Part shown: piece by piece, positions 1 to 8,506 of the stretch
How the letters are laid out: each line of letters starts with the position of its first letter
Numbering within the stretch: the first letter of the stretch is position 1
From: Bacteroidales bacterium
Lineage (GTDB): Bacteria > Bacteroidota > Bacteroidia > Bacteroidales > JAAUTT01
Assembly (NCBI GenBank): GCA_012031335.1
Contig: JAAUTT010000020.1
Coordinates: 1-15,046, forward strand
Direction: 5' to 3'
DNA length: 15,046 nucleotides
The notes under the pieces: model-generated
The model's database searches: none
What the model was told of the DNA's origin: nothing
The model's input: only the letters and a program-made list of their open reading frames with translations
Program-made: the position numbers and the translations under genes

Positions 1-483
1 GCTTTTTTAGCAAGTAGATATTGAAATCATCAGCCACGTTTTTTTAAATTTTCTACATCTTCCGATGTGGCATGGGGCAAAAGATCTCCGGCAAATTGGC
101 TGAGCATCGCCATACAACACATACGCCCATGTAAACAGGGCCATTTCTTTCTTACGGCTCAAATCACTCTTGGGAAGATCGTGTTTACGACCTAAGTTTT
201 TAAGTTTTTCATCGTCGGAAGCTATGGAAATTGCAACCAACGAGGCACTTACTTTACGGATAAGACGCTCAAGCTCTTTGCGAATCTGGTTTTTCATCTT
301 TGTGATTTCTGTTCCGGTACTGGCCTGAGTTTGCTGATGTTTTGCCGTTGCTTCTATTAGGGATTCGAGTATTGAACTTGCTTTTCCCAATCCTACAGTT
401 TTATCAACGATATCTTTATAACTTAATAGAATTGCCGATACCGAACGCCCCATTTTGAGTTTACTTTCATCTTTTTTATTCAT
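1..483 (-). CDS. Conserved hypothetical protein, 3' end beyond window, frame broken
   Basis: The gene reads leftward from ATG at 483 and I do not recognise a named family. The N-terminal 110 or so residues are hydrophilic and rich in Lys, Glu and Ser, then comes a more hydrophobic helix (ALFTWAYVLYGDAQP). The straight reading ends at 7, but its last 35 residues (Cys- and Arg-rich) are implausible. Dropping one T near 93-95 gives the sensible continuation AGDLLPHATSEDVENLKK, and a further slip at the seven-T run near 39-45 would give VADDFNIYLLKK, still open at base 1. So the gene probably continues out of the window and holds two indels, likely sequencing errors. The overall pattern (helical protein ending in a D-L-x-P-x-x-x-T-x-x-x-V-x-x-L motif) resembles small Bacteroidota proteins of unknown function. 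That similarity is an impression, not a search result. Confidence 0.55.
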
Positions 484-704
484 AATTGTTGGATTTAGTA
501 ATACATCTAAATTTTTTATTGGTTATATAACTCCATTTACGTAAAGTCAATCGTTAGGTTATCAATTTATTAATAAAATTACAAATCCCTTAATTGGTGC
601 ATTTTTTCGAACGGATAACAGGGAAGTGTACCGTTCATTTATTCTATTATTTAAAAATTATTCCTTACATGGGAAATATAAACTATAGATAATTGCGTTC
701 CGAT

Positions 705-893
705 TATCATTGAATGAACGTATATAACCATTGATCAAAAACAACACAACAAATTACTGCTATATAATACCATTGTAATATGATCACATAACATAATTAA
801 AAGGCTAACTGACATTGAAACATGTTCAACCACTATTGAAATATGTAAAGCTGACATTGCGACATAGCAATTTGCCATTGAAATACATACGAA
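705..893. repeat. Nine-unit direct repeat array, 21-bp period
   Basis: The pentamer CATTG starts at 708, 729, 771, 813, 855 and 876, with TATTG at 834 and degenerate units in the two remaining slots (750 and 792), so all fall on one 21-bp lattice. Units begin at 705, 726, 747, 768, 789, 810, 831, 852 and 873. The consensus is roughly T-A/G-A/C-CATTGAAA-C/T-AT followed by about seven variable bases. The unit at 810 also contains TTGAA and TTCAA as inverted arms. A 21-bp period equals two helical turns, so the cores would face one side of the DNA, as in operator or iteron arrays. It also equals seven codons: one forward frame reads DIETCST, TIEICKA, DIAT-stop-QF, AIEIHTN. A decayed heptad-repeat gene is therefore possible, but that frame holds stops. 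Confidence 0.75.
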
Positions 894-918
894 TTACAAA
901 ATAGTCTTTACTAATAAT

Positions 919-998
919 AATTTAATGCAGGTTTCATGCTTTAAAAAACCAGGCATATTAATATAAAATGGGTATTTGCCTGAAACCTGAATTTAATG
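919..998. mobile_element. 62-bp MITE-like element with 9-bp flanking direct repeats
   Basis: The direct repeat AATTTAATG occurs at 919-927 and again at 990-998. Immediately inside it are perfect 9-bp inverted repeats, CAGGTTTCA at 928-936 and TGAAACCTG at 981-989, extendable to 12 bp with one mismatch (928-939 with 978-989). Direct repeats abutting inverted repeats are the layout of a transposon insertion with target-site duplication. The 62-bp interior has no coding capacity, so it would be moved in trans. An alternative is a structured leader, since AGGCA (951-955) and TGCCT (977-981) can form a smaller competing hairpin. Confidence 0.5.
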
Positions 999-1054
999 AT
1001 GAAATTATTAGACCATTTACTATAATATTTTCCCTGAATCACTTTGTAAAATCC

Positions 1055-1084
1055 TTTGCATTTTCCTGCATTTCTATATCTTTA
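1055..1084 (+). promoter_or_regulatory. Candidate Bacteroidota-type promoter for potABCD
   Basis: TTTG at 1055-1058 is followed after 18 bases by TATCTTTA at 1077-1084. This matches seven of eight positions of the TAnnTTTG -7 box of the Bacteroidota primary sigma factor, with its usual upstream TTTG element. Transcription would start roughly 50 bases before the potA ATG. The last base of the -7 box is off consensus, so this is only a candidate. Confidence 0.4.
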
Positions 1085-1141
1085 GCATCTGTTTTTTTGA
1101 AATACTGAACCATAATATCTAACTCATTCTGATCGGGTTAA

Positions 1142-2522
1142 ATGCATAAATCTGAAAACATCATTGCCATTGAGCATGTATCCCATGCGTTTGGCGGCAA
1201 AACGGTACTGGAAGATATCAATCTCACCATCGGCAAAGGCGAATTTGTAACCATACTTGGTCCTTCGGGGTGTGGAAAAACTACACTGATGCGTCTTATT
1301 GGCGGCTTCCTTAAAGTTACCGAAGGGAAAATATCTATCGCCGGTACCGAAATGACCCACACACCACCGCACCGGCGACCGGTAAACACAGTTTTTCAGA
1401 AATATGCGCTGTTTCCGCATCTGAATGTTTTTAACAATATCGCTTTCGGACTGAACCTTAAGAAACTTCCGCCAACCGAAATCAAAAAACGGGTGATGCA
1501 GGTACTCAAATGGTAAGTATGACCGATTATGAAGAACGCGATGTCGATTCCCTATCAGGCGGTCAGCAACAAAGGGTAGCCATTGCCCGTGCTATTGTAA
1601 ACGAACCGGAGGTATTGCTGCTCGACGAACCATTGGCTGCTCTCGACTTAAAAATGCGCAAGGATATGCAGATGGAAATAAAAGCGATGCACCAAAAACT
1701 GGGCATCACCTTTTTGTATATCACCCACGATCAGGAAGAAGCGCTTACCCTGAGCGATACCATTGTAGTTATGAGCGATGGTAAAATTCAACAGATAGGA
1801 ACGCCTACCGAAATATATAATGAACCTGCCAATGCCTTTGTAGCTGATTTTATTGGCGAAAGCAATATTTTAAACGGGACCATGGTGGAAGATAACCTGG
1901 TGGAATTTGCAGGCCGGCAGTTCGAATGCGTGGATAAAGATTTTGGACAAAATATACCTGTGGATGTTGTTATTCGTCCCGAAGATATTTACATATTCGA
2001 GATGTCGGATAAAGCACAGTTTTCGGGCCAGGTTACTTCCTGTATTTTTAAAGGCGTACATTACGAAATGATGGTTACCACACCCGAAGGCTTCGAATTT
2101 CAGATTCAGGACTACCACAGCTTTGCTCCGGGAAAAACAGTAGGGCTGAAGATAAGGGCCAATGATATTCATGTAATGAAAAGGAAAGACTCTCTAATAT
2201 CTTCGATGGGGTTGTCGCCGACAAAAATCATGTCCGGTTTCTCGGTCAGAATTTTCAATGCAGTGAGGCTGCCAATTATCCGGCAGGAGCTGAGGTGGCT
2301 GTGACTATCAATTTTGGCGATGTAGTACTGCAGGACAATGAAGAAGACGGTATGCTGCAAGGGGATGTGGATTTTATTCTTTATAAGGGGAATCACTACC
2401 ATCTTACGGTTGTTACCGACGATAACGAACATATCTTTGTCGATACCCATGATGTTTGGGACGACGACGACCGGGTGGGGATCACCATTGCTCCCGATGC
2501 TATACGGCTTACAAACCTTTAA
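1142..2522 (+). CDS. potA: Spermidine/putrescine ABC transporter ATP-binding protein (two frame breaks)
   Basis: This is the cytoplasmic ATPase that drives polyamine import through PotBC. The Walker A motif GPSGCGKTT sits at residues 40-48, a Q-loop follows in [11 protein letters not shown], then the signature [14 protein letters not shown], Walker [13 protein letters not shown] and the switch histidine in ITHDQEEA. C-terminal TOBE-like beta domains include [12 protein letters not shown] and a second copy ending near [11 protein letters not shown]. The joined protein is about 460 residues, longer than the roughly 380 of E. coli PotA but in line with Bacteroidota PotA. The frame breaks near 1508-1510 (an A missing from an A-run) and near 2181-2197 (one base missing). 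Coding sense resumes exactly after each, so assembly error is likelier than decay. ATG 1142 gives the usual N-terminus. The potB start lies 11 bases after the stop. Confidence 0.9.
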
Positions 2523-2533
2523 AAACCTGAGAC

Positions 2534-3334
2534 GTGCATCATAAATTTTTAACATTTTTAGGGAGAAGAAGAAACTGGTCGATTCCCTATGCGCTCTTCC
2601 TGATCTTCTTTGTTGTGATACCCTTAGGGCTCATTGTATTTTACGCTTTTACCAATAACGAAGGGCATTTCTCCTTTACAAACTTTCGTAAGTTCTGGAT
2701 GCAACCCGAAGCCATGAATACATTCATTTATTCGGTTGGTATTGCATTGATAACTACCCTTATTTGTTTGTTGCTCGGCTATCCGGCGGCATATATCATG
2801 AGCCGGATGGAAACACGAACCACACGCTTGCTGGTAATCCTCTTTATTCTGCCAATGTGGGTCAATTTCCTGATACGTACCCTTGCAACCGTAGCGCTGT
2901 TCGACTTTTTAAGTCTGCCATTGGGCGAAGGTTCCCTGCTCTTTGGGATGGTGTATAACTTTCTGCCCTTTATGATTTACCCAATTTATAATATTCTGCA
3001 GAAAACCGACAGGAGCCTGATCGAAGCTGCCCAGGATCTTGGCGCAACACCCAGACAGGTGTTTTTCAAAACTATTCTGCCCTTATCGGTGCCTGGAATA
3101 TCAAGCGGTATCATGATGGTGTTTATGCCGGTTATCTCAACATTCGCAATTGCGGAGTTACTCACCATAAACAATATCAAATTATTCGGAACCACCCTGC
3201 AGGAAAATATCTACAATGGGATGTGGAATTACGGAGCGGCATTGTCGCTGATTATGCTGCTGCTGATAGGCATCACCTCGTTGCTGAATAGCGAGGGGAG
3301 TGCCAAAGCTGCAGAGGAAGGAGGTTTGATATGA
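2534..3334 (+). CDS. potB: Spermidine/putrescine ABC transporter permease PotB
   Basis: This inner-membrane permease subunit is intact at 266 residues. About six hydrophobic segments are visible, beginning with the helix after RRRNWSIP (YALFLIFFVVIPLGLIVFYAF). The cytoplasmic EAA loop that docks on the ATPase is clear: EAAQDLGATPRQVFFKTILP followed by LSVPGISSG. The start is the GTG at 2534, because no in-frame ATG exists upstream of the first membrane helix. The end overlaps potC by four bases (ATGA, 3331-3334), the usual sign of translational coupling. It is the only pot gene here without a frame break. The family also includes thiamine, iron and putrescine permeases, but the potA and potD neighbours support polyamines. 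Confidence 0.9.
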   Translation: MHHKFLTFLGRRRNWSIPYALFLIFFVVIPLGLIVFYAFTNNEGHFSFTNFRKFWMQPEAMNTFIYSVGIALITTLICLLLGYPAAYIMSRMETRTTRLLVILFILPMWVNFLIRTLATVALFDFLSLPLGEGSLLFGMVYNFLPFMIYPIYNILQKTDRSLIEAAQDLGATPRQVFFKTILPLSVPGISSGIMMVFMPVISTFAIAELLTINNIKLFGTTLQENIYNGMWNYGAALSLIMLLLIGITSLLNSEGSAKAAEEGGLI

Positions 3335-4117
3335 GAAAGATTCTTTCGGGTTCATACCTGGGATTGCTGCTGGTGATGCTTTATGCTCCCATACTTATCA
3401 TCATTGTTTTTTCCTTTACAGAAGCCAAAGTATTGGGCAACTGGACCGGTTTTTCATTGAAGTTATATACGAATTTATTCCAGTCGGGTGTTCACCATAC
3501 CCTCTCCGGCGCTTTATGGAATACCTTGATAATAGGACTGAGTGCTGCCACTGCTTCAACTTTGCTCGGAACCATGGCAGCTATTGGGATTTATAATTTA
3601 CAGCCGGGCCCGCGGAAAGCCGTTCAGATCGTTAATACACTGCCCATTCTGAATCCCGATATTATAACCGCTATATCGCTGTTTCTGCTGTTTGTAAGTC
3701 TGGGGATTTCTCAGGGTTATACAACAGTGATTCTGGCACATATTACTTTTTGCACGCCCTATGTTGTGCTGAGTGTTTTGCCCGGATTACGCAGGATGAA
3801 TGCAAATCTTTATGAAGCTGCACTCGATCTTGGGGCAACACCTTTCTTTGCTTTGAGGAAAATATTGCTTCCGGAACTTCGCCCTGGTATGATCAGCGGG
3901 TTTATCCTGGCCTTTACCTTGTCCATCGACGATTTTGTGGTAACCCTCTTTACTATTGGCAACGAAAGGCCTGGAAACTCTTTCAACCTATATTTATGCT
4001 GATGCCCGTAAGGGAGGATTAACACCCGAACTGCGTCCCTTATCGGCAATCATATTCGTTACGGTGCTTGTTCTGCTGTTGGTTATAAACCAAAGAGCGG
4101 CTAAAAAGAAATTGTGA
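3331..4117 (+). CDS. potC: Spermidine/putrescine ABC transporter permease PotC (one frame break)
   Basis: This is the second inner-membrane permease, paired with PotB. It has an N-terminal helix after MRKILSGSYL, several further membrane spans, and the EAA loop EAALDLGATPFFALRKILLP followed by ELRPGMISG. The direct reading stops at 4002 in a nonsense tail. Removing one A from the run at 3965-3967 restores NEGLETLSTYIYADARKGG and then TPELRPLSAI with a final helix ending INQRAAKKKL at 4117. The conserved NEG-x-x-TLSTYIY motif is typical of PotC, which shows where the indel lies. The corrected length is about 261 residues, normal for the family. The start ATG overlaps the potB stop. Confidence 0.88.
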
Positions 4118-4208
4118 GGAAAACATCAGCAAAATGACTATTCTGGATATTATTAAAAGAAACTAAATATATACCGGTAAACAGAATTTACAAAAGAATG
4201 CATCATAC
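4118..4208. other. Short potC-potD spacer
   Basis: There are 91 bases between the corrected potC stop and the potD start. No clear terminator or promoter is visible. A ten-codon ORF starting at 4134 is present but unsupported. potD is most likely cotranscribed with potABC. Confidence 0.4.
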
Positions 4209-5540
4209 ATGAACCACATTAAACGAAATAACTTTTTCCTTTTTTTCATCATTCTGGCCATTACTCCATGCTGGAACAGTTGCAAGGAAAGCGATACTTC
4301 CCGGAGCAAAATTCTTAAGATATATAACTGGGCCGATTATATCGATGAAGATCTGCTGAATGAGTTTCCGGAATGGTACAGGCAACAAACCGGCGAAGAG
4401 GTTGAAATTGTTTACCAGGTATTCGATATGGCCGAAGTAATGTATACCAAAATTGCATTGGGCAAGGAAGATTTTGATCTTGTTTGTCCTACACAAGCCA
4501 TAATCGAGAGGATGATGAAGAATGACCTGTTATTGCCATTCGAACGCAATTTAGGAGACAGTAAAAGCTATTTTACTAATATATCACCGTTTATACGCGA
4601 GCGTTTGGAATTGCTTTCAGCATTCCGGGGATGAAAGCTGAAAACTATGTAATACCTTATATGTGGGGAACTTCGGGAATTCTTTACAACACAAAACTGG
4701 TTTCGGCCGAAGAGGTAAGCTCGTGGCACTGCATGTGGAATCCTAAAAATAAAGGTAAAATCCTGATGAAGGATAGTTACTGGGATGCCTACAATATTGC
4801 AGCCATTTATGGTTATTATCCCGAGATAAAATCGGGAACGAGATCCATTTACGATGTGGCAAATGCCCATACTGATGCGGATATAGCGGTTGTTGAAGAA
4901 AAGCTCCGGGCGCTGAAGCCAAACCTTGCAGGCTGGGAAGCCGATTTTGGCAAAGAAATGATGACCAAGGGCAAGATATGGCTCAGTTACGCATGGAGCG
5001 GCGATGCCGTATGGTCTATCGAAGAAGCAGCTACCGTTGATGTAGAACTTGATTATGTAGTTCCCCATGAAGGGAGTAATATATGGTTCGATGGATGGTA
5101 ATTCCCCGGTATGCAAAATACAAACATGCCAGCTATTTTCTCGCTTTTTTATGTCAGTCGGATGTGGCTTTGCGAACATGGATGTGAGCGGTTATACAGG
5201 TGCAGTTGGTACCCCTGAGATAATTGAAGCCCATACTGATAGCACCCTCACCGAAACGGTTAATATGAGCTATTTTTATGGACCAGGTAACGATAAACTG
5301 CAACTTAATGCTGTTCAGTTTCCCGATAGCGCTATTGTTGCGCGTTGTGCTATAATACACGATTTCCTTGATAAAAATGATACCGTTCTCGAGATGTGGA
5401 GCAGAGCCAAAGGCGACAGTCTGAACCGGGGAATGGCCATAAGTATTTTTTCTTTCTTCTTTTTTCTTGGCACCTGGCTTATTTACCGCCGTTTTATGAA
5501 ATACAAAAGCAGAAGACGAAGGTTGGCAAGAAAAGTTTAA
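4209..5540 (+). CDS. potD: Spermidine/putrescine-binding lipoprotein PotD with extra C-terminal membrane segment (three frame breaks)
   Basis: This is the solute-binding component that hands polyamine to PotBC. The N-terminus is a lipoprotein signal (hydrophobic FFLFFIILAI, then a Cys in CWNSCKES). The PotD core follows: LKIYNWADYIDEDLL, DLVCPTQAIIERM, YVIPYMWGTSGILYNT, AWSGDA and ELDYVVPHEGSNIWFDGW. Three single-base deletions break the frame: a T missing near 4604-4606 (restoring RERFGIAFSIPGM), a base near 5096-5099 (restoring DGWVIPRYAKYKHASYF) and an A near 5174-5176 (restoring ALRNMDVSGYTG). The corrected length is about 443 residues against roughly 350 for E. coli PotD. The excess is partly a C-terminal tail with a hydrophobic helix (ISIFSFFFFLGTWLIY) and a basic end (RRFMKYKSRRRRLARKV). 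Such a tail suggests a second membrane anchor. Confidence 0.88.
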
Positions 5541-5757
5541 TTGTTTTCTTACCCTCCGTACTTAATAGATTACCCGAAAAATTATAAGAGAACCCCACTC
5601 TCCGGATTACTCCTGAACAATTTATATTGCTTAATGTGGTAAGGGAAATCAGAATGTGGTAATTCTGTAATATTCCCAACGATATATGTAAGCTAAATGA
5701 TTACCAACCTTCTAACTTTGCAAAATAAAAAATAATCTAACAGGAAAGGAGTGTGTT
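5541..5757. other. Intergenic region with direct repeats upstream of the PRC gene
   Basis: The potD stop sits inside a weak AT-only hairpin (AAGAAAA 5528-5534, TTTTCTT 5544-5550) that might end the pot transcript. A perfect 10-bp direct repeat, AATGTGGTAA, lies at 5633-5642 and 5653-5662, 20 bp apart. The second copy is embedded in an inverted repeat, CAGAAT 5650-5655 with ATTCTG 5662-5667. These lie about 50 bp upstream of the -7 box of the next gene, a reasonable place for an activator or repressor site. Confidence 0.45.
5713..5720 (+). promoter_or_regulatory. Bacteroidota -7 box for the PRC-barrel gene
   Basis: TAACTTTG matches the TAnnTTTG consensus exactly. The expected start point would leave a leader of about 30 bases before the ATG at 5758, and a purine-rich AGGAAAGGAG stands just upstream of that ATG. 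No clear TTTG element was found at the -33 distance. Confidence 0.5.
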
Positions 5758-6528
5758 ATGTTAATCAAAACAAAAACTCTCAAAGGTTATAAACTGAATG
5801 GCATTGACGGTGAGATTGGCAAAGTTAAGGAATTTTATTTTGACGATAAATACTGGACAGTCCGTTATCTGGTTGCAGAAACTGGCAACTGGTTTACTAA
5901 TCGTCCCGTGCTTATTTCGCCTTATTTTATAACATCGGTCGACTATAGCTCGGAGCTAGTCAATATTGATCTGCCAAAGCAGAGGATTTACGACAGTCCG
6001 TCATGGGATGACGATAAGCCTATTTCCCGGCAGTTCGAAGAATCCTATAACACATACTATGGAACGCCAGTTTACTGGGCGGGCGCTAATATGTGGGGAG
6101 CTCATCCATATTTAATTCGCGACAAAGAAAAATGGGGAGCAGATACGAACAGAGAGAATAACTGGGATCCTGATTTAAGAAGCAGTAAAGAAGTGAGTGG
6201 TTATAATTTCGAAGCTACCGATGGTGAAATCGGTCATGTTGAAGATTTTGTCATTAACGACGAAAACTGGGCTATCCGATACCTTGTTCTTGATACAAAA
6301 AACTGGCTACCTGGGAAAAAGGTGCTTATTTCAACCCAATGGATTGATCGGATCAGTTGGGATCAATCGAAGGTATTTGTCGGGCTAACGCGCGAAACTA
6401 TTAAACATGTTCCGGAATACGATGAAGATGAGGTAATCTCCAGAGATTATGAATCCAAACTACATCAGCATTATAACCGTGAAGGATATTGGGTTGGCGA
6501 AACCAATATCAGGGAGTATTCGCATTAA
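5758..6528 (+). CDS. Tandem PRC-barrel domain protein
   Basis: This is an intact 256-residue soluble protein with no signal peptide or membrane segment. It contains two PRC-barrel repeats. The first, about residues 1-80, includes LKGYKLNGIDGEIGKVKEF and YWTVRYLVAETGNWF. The second, about 142-220, includes GYNFEATDGEIGHVEDF and NWAIRYLVLDTKNWLPGKK. Matching DGEIG and RYLV motifs in both halves show internal duplication, and each half ends in a similar acidic, aromatic-rich tail (ISRQFEESYNTYYG, ISRDYESKLHQHYN). PRC barrels occur in photosynthetic reaction centre H subunits and RimM. Two-domain stand-alone versions are common in bacteria and often stress-linked, but their biochemical role is not established. 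It has its own promoter, RBS and terminator, so it is probably monocistronic. Confidence 0.88.
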   Translation: MLIKTKTLKGYKLNGIDGEIGKVKEFYFDDKYWTVRYLVAETGNWFTNRPVLISPYFITSVDYSSELVNIDLPKQRIYDSPSWDDDKPISRQFEESYNTYYGTPVYWAGANMWGAHPYLIRDKEKWGADTNRENNWDPDLRSSKEVSGYNFEATDGEIGHVEDFVINDENWAIRYLVLDTKNWLPGKKVLISTQWIDRISWDQSKVFVGLTRETIKHVPEYDEDEVISRDYESKLHQHYNREGYWVGETNIREYSH

Positions 6529-6575
6529 AACGTTAAGCAAACCTTATCGTATTAATGGTTACACAATAACACCGG

Positions 6576-6616
6576 AGAGGTTGTTTTTGAAATTTCAGAG
6601 ACAACCTCTTTTTTTA
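6576..6616 (+). terminator. Intrinsic terminator after the PRC-barrel gene
   Basis: The arms AGAGGTTGT (6576-6584) and ACAACCTCT (6601-6609) pair perfectly over 9 bp around a 16-base loop and run straight into a T-rich tract. It lies about 50 bases after the stop codon. Confidence 0.8.
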
Positions 6617-6681
6617 TCACTTCCCATTGCCTAATCGGAGAGTATAGTCTGTTCAATATCGGAGATTTGTTTCGATTTAAG

Positions 6682-6711
6682 AAAAAAGAGGCTACATAAA
6701 TGATGCCTCTA
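6682..6711 (-). terminator. Intrinsic terminator of the HU gene
   Basis: Read on the minus strand, AGAGGC and GCCTCT (plus-strand 6705-6710 and 6687-6692) form a 6-bp stem with a 12-base loop, followed by a T-run from the A-run at 6682-6687. It lies about ten bases after the HU stop codon. The opposite flank is A-rich too, so it may act in both directions. Confidence 0.65.
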
Positions 6712-6719
6712 AAAAATGA

Positions 6720-6991
6720 TTATGCTACTGTTTCAGACAGTTCTTTGCCGGGTTTGAATTTGACGGCTTTTTTTGCTGCTATCTGAATAGTTTTGCCTGT
6801 TTGGGGGTTTTTACCAGTACGTGCAGCTTTTTGAATTACAGAAAAAGACCCAAAGCCTATAAGCTGGATTGTTTCACCCTTTTTCAAGGTATCACCAATA
6901 CTTTTTGTAAGAGCTTCCAAAGCTTCTTTAGAATCTTTTTTAGTTAACCCGCTTTCTGCGCAATTGCATCAATTAATTCTTGTTTGTTCAT
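6720..6991 (-). CDS. HU-family DNA-binding protein (one frame break)
   Basis: This is a small nucleoid-associated histone-like protein that bends DNA. Read from ATG at 6991 it begins MNKQELIDAIAQKAG. One base is missing near 6945-6946 (GGTTAACT for GGTTTAACT), after which LTKKDSKEALEALTKSIGDT and the hallmark GFGSFSVIQKAARTGKNPQTG continue. Following IQIAAKKAVKFKPGKEL, the protein ends at 6720. The corrected length is 90 residues, exactly the family norm. The GFGSF turn and the Arg/Pro-rich beta arm (RTGKNPQTG) that inserts into the minor groove are both present. Bacteria usually hold several HU or IHF paralogues, so I give no hup letter. A break in such a gene is more likely a sequencing artefact than loss. 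Confidence 0.9.
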
Positions 6992-7244
6992 ACTATTTTG
7001 GTTTAATATAAATCGAATTTAGTAAAGTAATTTCTAAACTCCAATAAAATCACATAAAGGAATTGTTATAATACCGTTTTTTTCTGAATTTTAATGAAGA
7101 GAACATATGAATTTCAATTCTGCCTGAAACCAATGCTGACATTTTGCTAGTCCCTTTTGTCACCTCTAACTACTTAAAGCAAACTCTCAATATCAAAAAT
7201 TACCCCCTCATCCTCTTTTATTTTATCTGAATGAACCGATTCGT

Positions 7245-7252
7245 TAGTTTTG
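7245..7252 (+). promoter_or_regulatory. Possible -7 box for the hydrolase gene
   Basis: TAGTTTTG fits TAnnTTTG and lies 24 bases before the ATG at 7277. No TTTG element is evident at the expected upstream spacing, and the leader would be very short. Confidence 0.3.
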
Positions 7253-7276
7253 GATGATTAATTATACATCCAGTAA

Positions 7277-8400
7277 ATGACTAATTCTTTAAAAATAATT
7301 ATACGAATGATTTATATATCGATTTCAGTTCTGGCTTTATTTGTCCTGATCCTGGCCGTAATATTAAGAATGTACAGTCCGGGGAAACCTCAACTATTTG
7401 TTGATAAAAGTGGAACAACCATTGCCGGAAGCATCTCGGAAAAAACCTTTGTAACCATCGGAGGTATTCGACAAGGTATGATTATTCAAAGCAAGAACAT
7501 CCATAATCCTGTTTTACTTTATCTTCATGGAGGTATACCCGATTATTTTCTTACAAAGAAGTACCCTACAGGCCTTGAAGACTATTTCACTGTGGTATGG
7601 TGGGATCAGCGGGGAGCCGGCCTTTCTTACAACCCCAACCTGAGTAAGGAGTCGATAACACTTGAACAACTGATATCGGATACAAAGGAGGTAACTAATT
7701 ACCTGCGTAAGCGCTTTCAGCAGGAAAAGATTTACATCATGGGACGATCAGGGGGAAGCTTTATAGGCGTGCATGCAGTTGCCCAATCGCCCGAATTGTA
7801 CCACGCATACATTGGTGTGGCTCAAATGTCCAATCAACTCGAATCTGAAAGGTTAGCATACGAGTTTATGGTTAAGCAATATAAAGAAGAGGGTGATAAA
7901 AGAATGCTTCGAAAACTTGAGGCATCTCCGGTTACACTTAAAGCTGGTGTGCCGGATTCATATCTTGCATTGCGGGATAAAGCAATGCATAAACTTGGAG
8001 TTGGCACCACCCGCACAATGGGTTCAATAGTAACCGGGATTTTTTTACCCTCGCTTGCATGCAGAGACTACACTATTAGTGAGAAGTTTAACATGTGGCG
8101 TGGTAAAGCCCGGGCCGGTGTTCACCCGTTGTGGAATTCGATTTTAACTACCGATTTAACCAAGGAGGTTCCTGAACTAAAAATTCCGGTCTATTTTTTC
8201 ATGGTATTTATGATTACACCGTTTCGTACGATTTGGCCAGGGATTATTTCGAGCAGTTAAAGGCACCTGTGAAAGGATTTTACACATTTGAACAATCCGC
8301 GCACAGCCCGATATTTGAAGAACCAGATAGTATGCAAAAGATATTGCAGGCGGATATACTGAAGGGAAAGAATGAACTTGCAGATGGTATAAGACTTTAA
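7277..8400 (+). CDS. Membrane-anchored alpha/beta hydrolase (one frame break)
   Basis: This serine hydrolase of the alpha/beta fold most resembles proline-iminopeptidase-like enzymes. An N-terminal hydrophobic helix (residues about 9-31, YISISVLALFVLILAVIL) suggests an inner-membrane anchor with the enzyme outside the cytoplasm. The oxyanion-hole motif LYLHGG is at 81-86, WWDQRGAGLS at 108-117 and the nucleophile elbow GRSGGS with Ser158. The straight frame ends at 8260 in a nonsense tail. Adding one T to the six-T run at 8194-8199 restores FHGIYDYTVSYDLARDYFEQ, with a plausible acid, then FEQSAHSPIFEEPD with the catalytic His, and a natural end at 8400. The corrected length is about 374 residues. 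The substrate is unknown, since this fold covers peptidases, esterases and lactonases. Confidence 0.8.
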
Positions 8401-8506
8401 GGAACTTTATCGGCCGAATGATAAAAATTAATTAACCAATAGCAGTATTATGGGCAATTTGAATTTAATTGTTTTAAAATTAAACTCCCGGCAACCGTTG
8501 TAAATC
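8401..8506. other. Convergent spacer, no confident terminator
   Basis: These 106 AT-rich bases separate the hydrolase from the converging DUF1186/SEC-C gene. Only a weak AT-only inverted repeat (TTTAATT with AATTAAA, around 8464-8484) is visible, which could serve both genes. I do not call it a terminator. Confidence 0.35.

Larger units (their letters stand above)
484..1141. other. 658-bp AT-rich intergenic region with repeats
   Basis: No credible gene lies between the divergent unknown gene and potA. The region holds the 21-bp-period array (705-893), the mini-element with direct and inverted repeats (919-998) and a possible promoter (1055-1084), each listed separately. From 484 to 704 I see only AT-rich DNA and one weak inverted repeat, GAACGG at 609-614 against CCGTTC at 631-636, with a 16-base loop and no T-run behind it. 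Confidence 0.7.

Noticed and set aside
609..636. GAACGG/CCGTTC hairpin as a terminator or operator
   Set aside because: A 6-bp stem, a 16-base loop and no T-run give too little support.
705..893. CRISPR array
   Set aside because: The period is 21 bp with no room for spacers, the conserved core is only about 10 bp, and no cas gene is in the window.
1124..1420. ORFs antisense to potA
   Set aside because: They mirror a strongly conserved ATPase domain and show no family signature of their own.
1508..1512. Programmed ribosomal frameshift in potA
   Set aside because: There is no slippery heptamer with a downstream structure, and similar breaks occur in unrelated genes throughout the window, so an error is the simpler explanation.
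3961..4002. Natural short C-terminus of PotC
   Set aside because: The shifted frame restores the conserved NEGLETLSTYIY motif and a final membrane helix, so the short end is an indel artefact.
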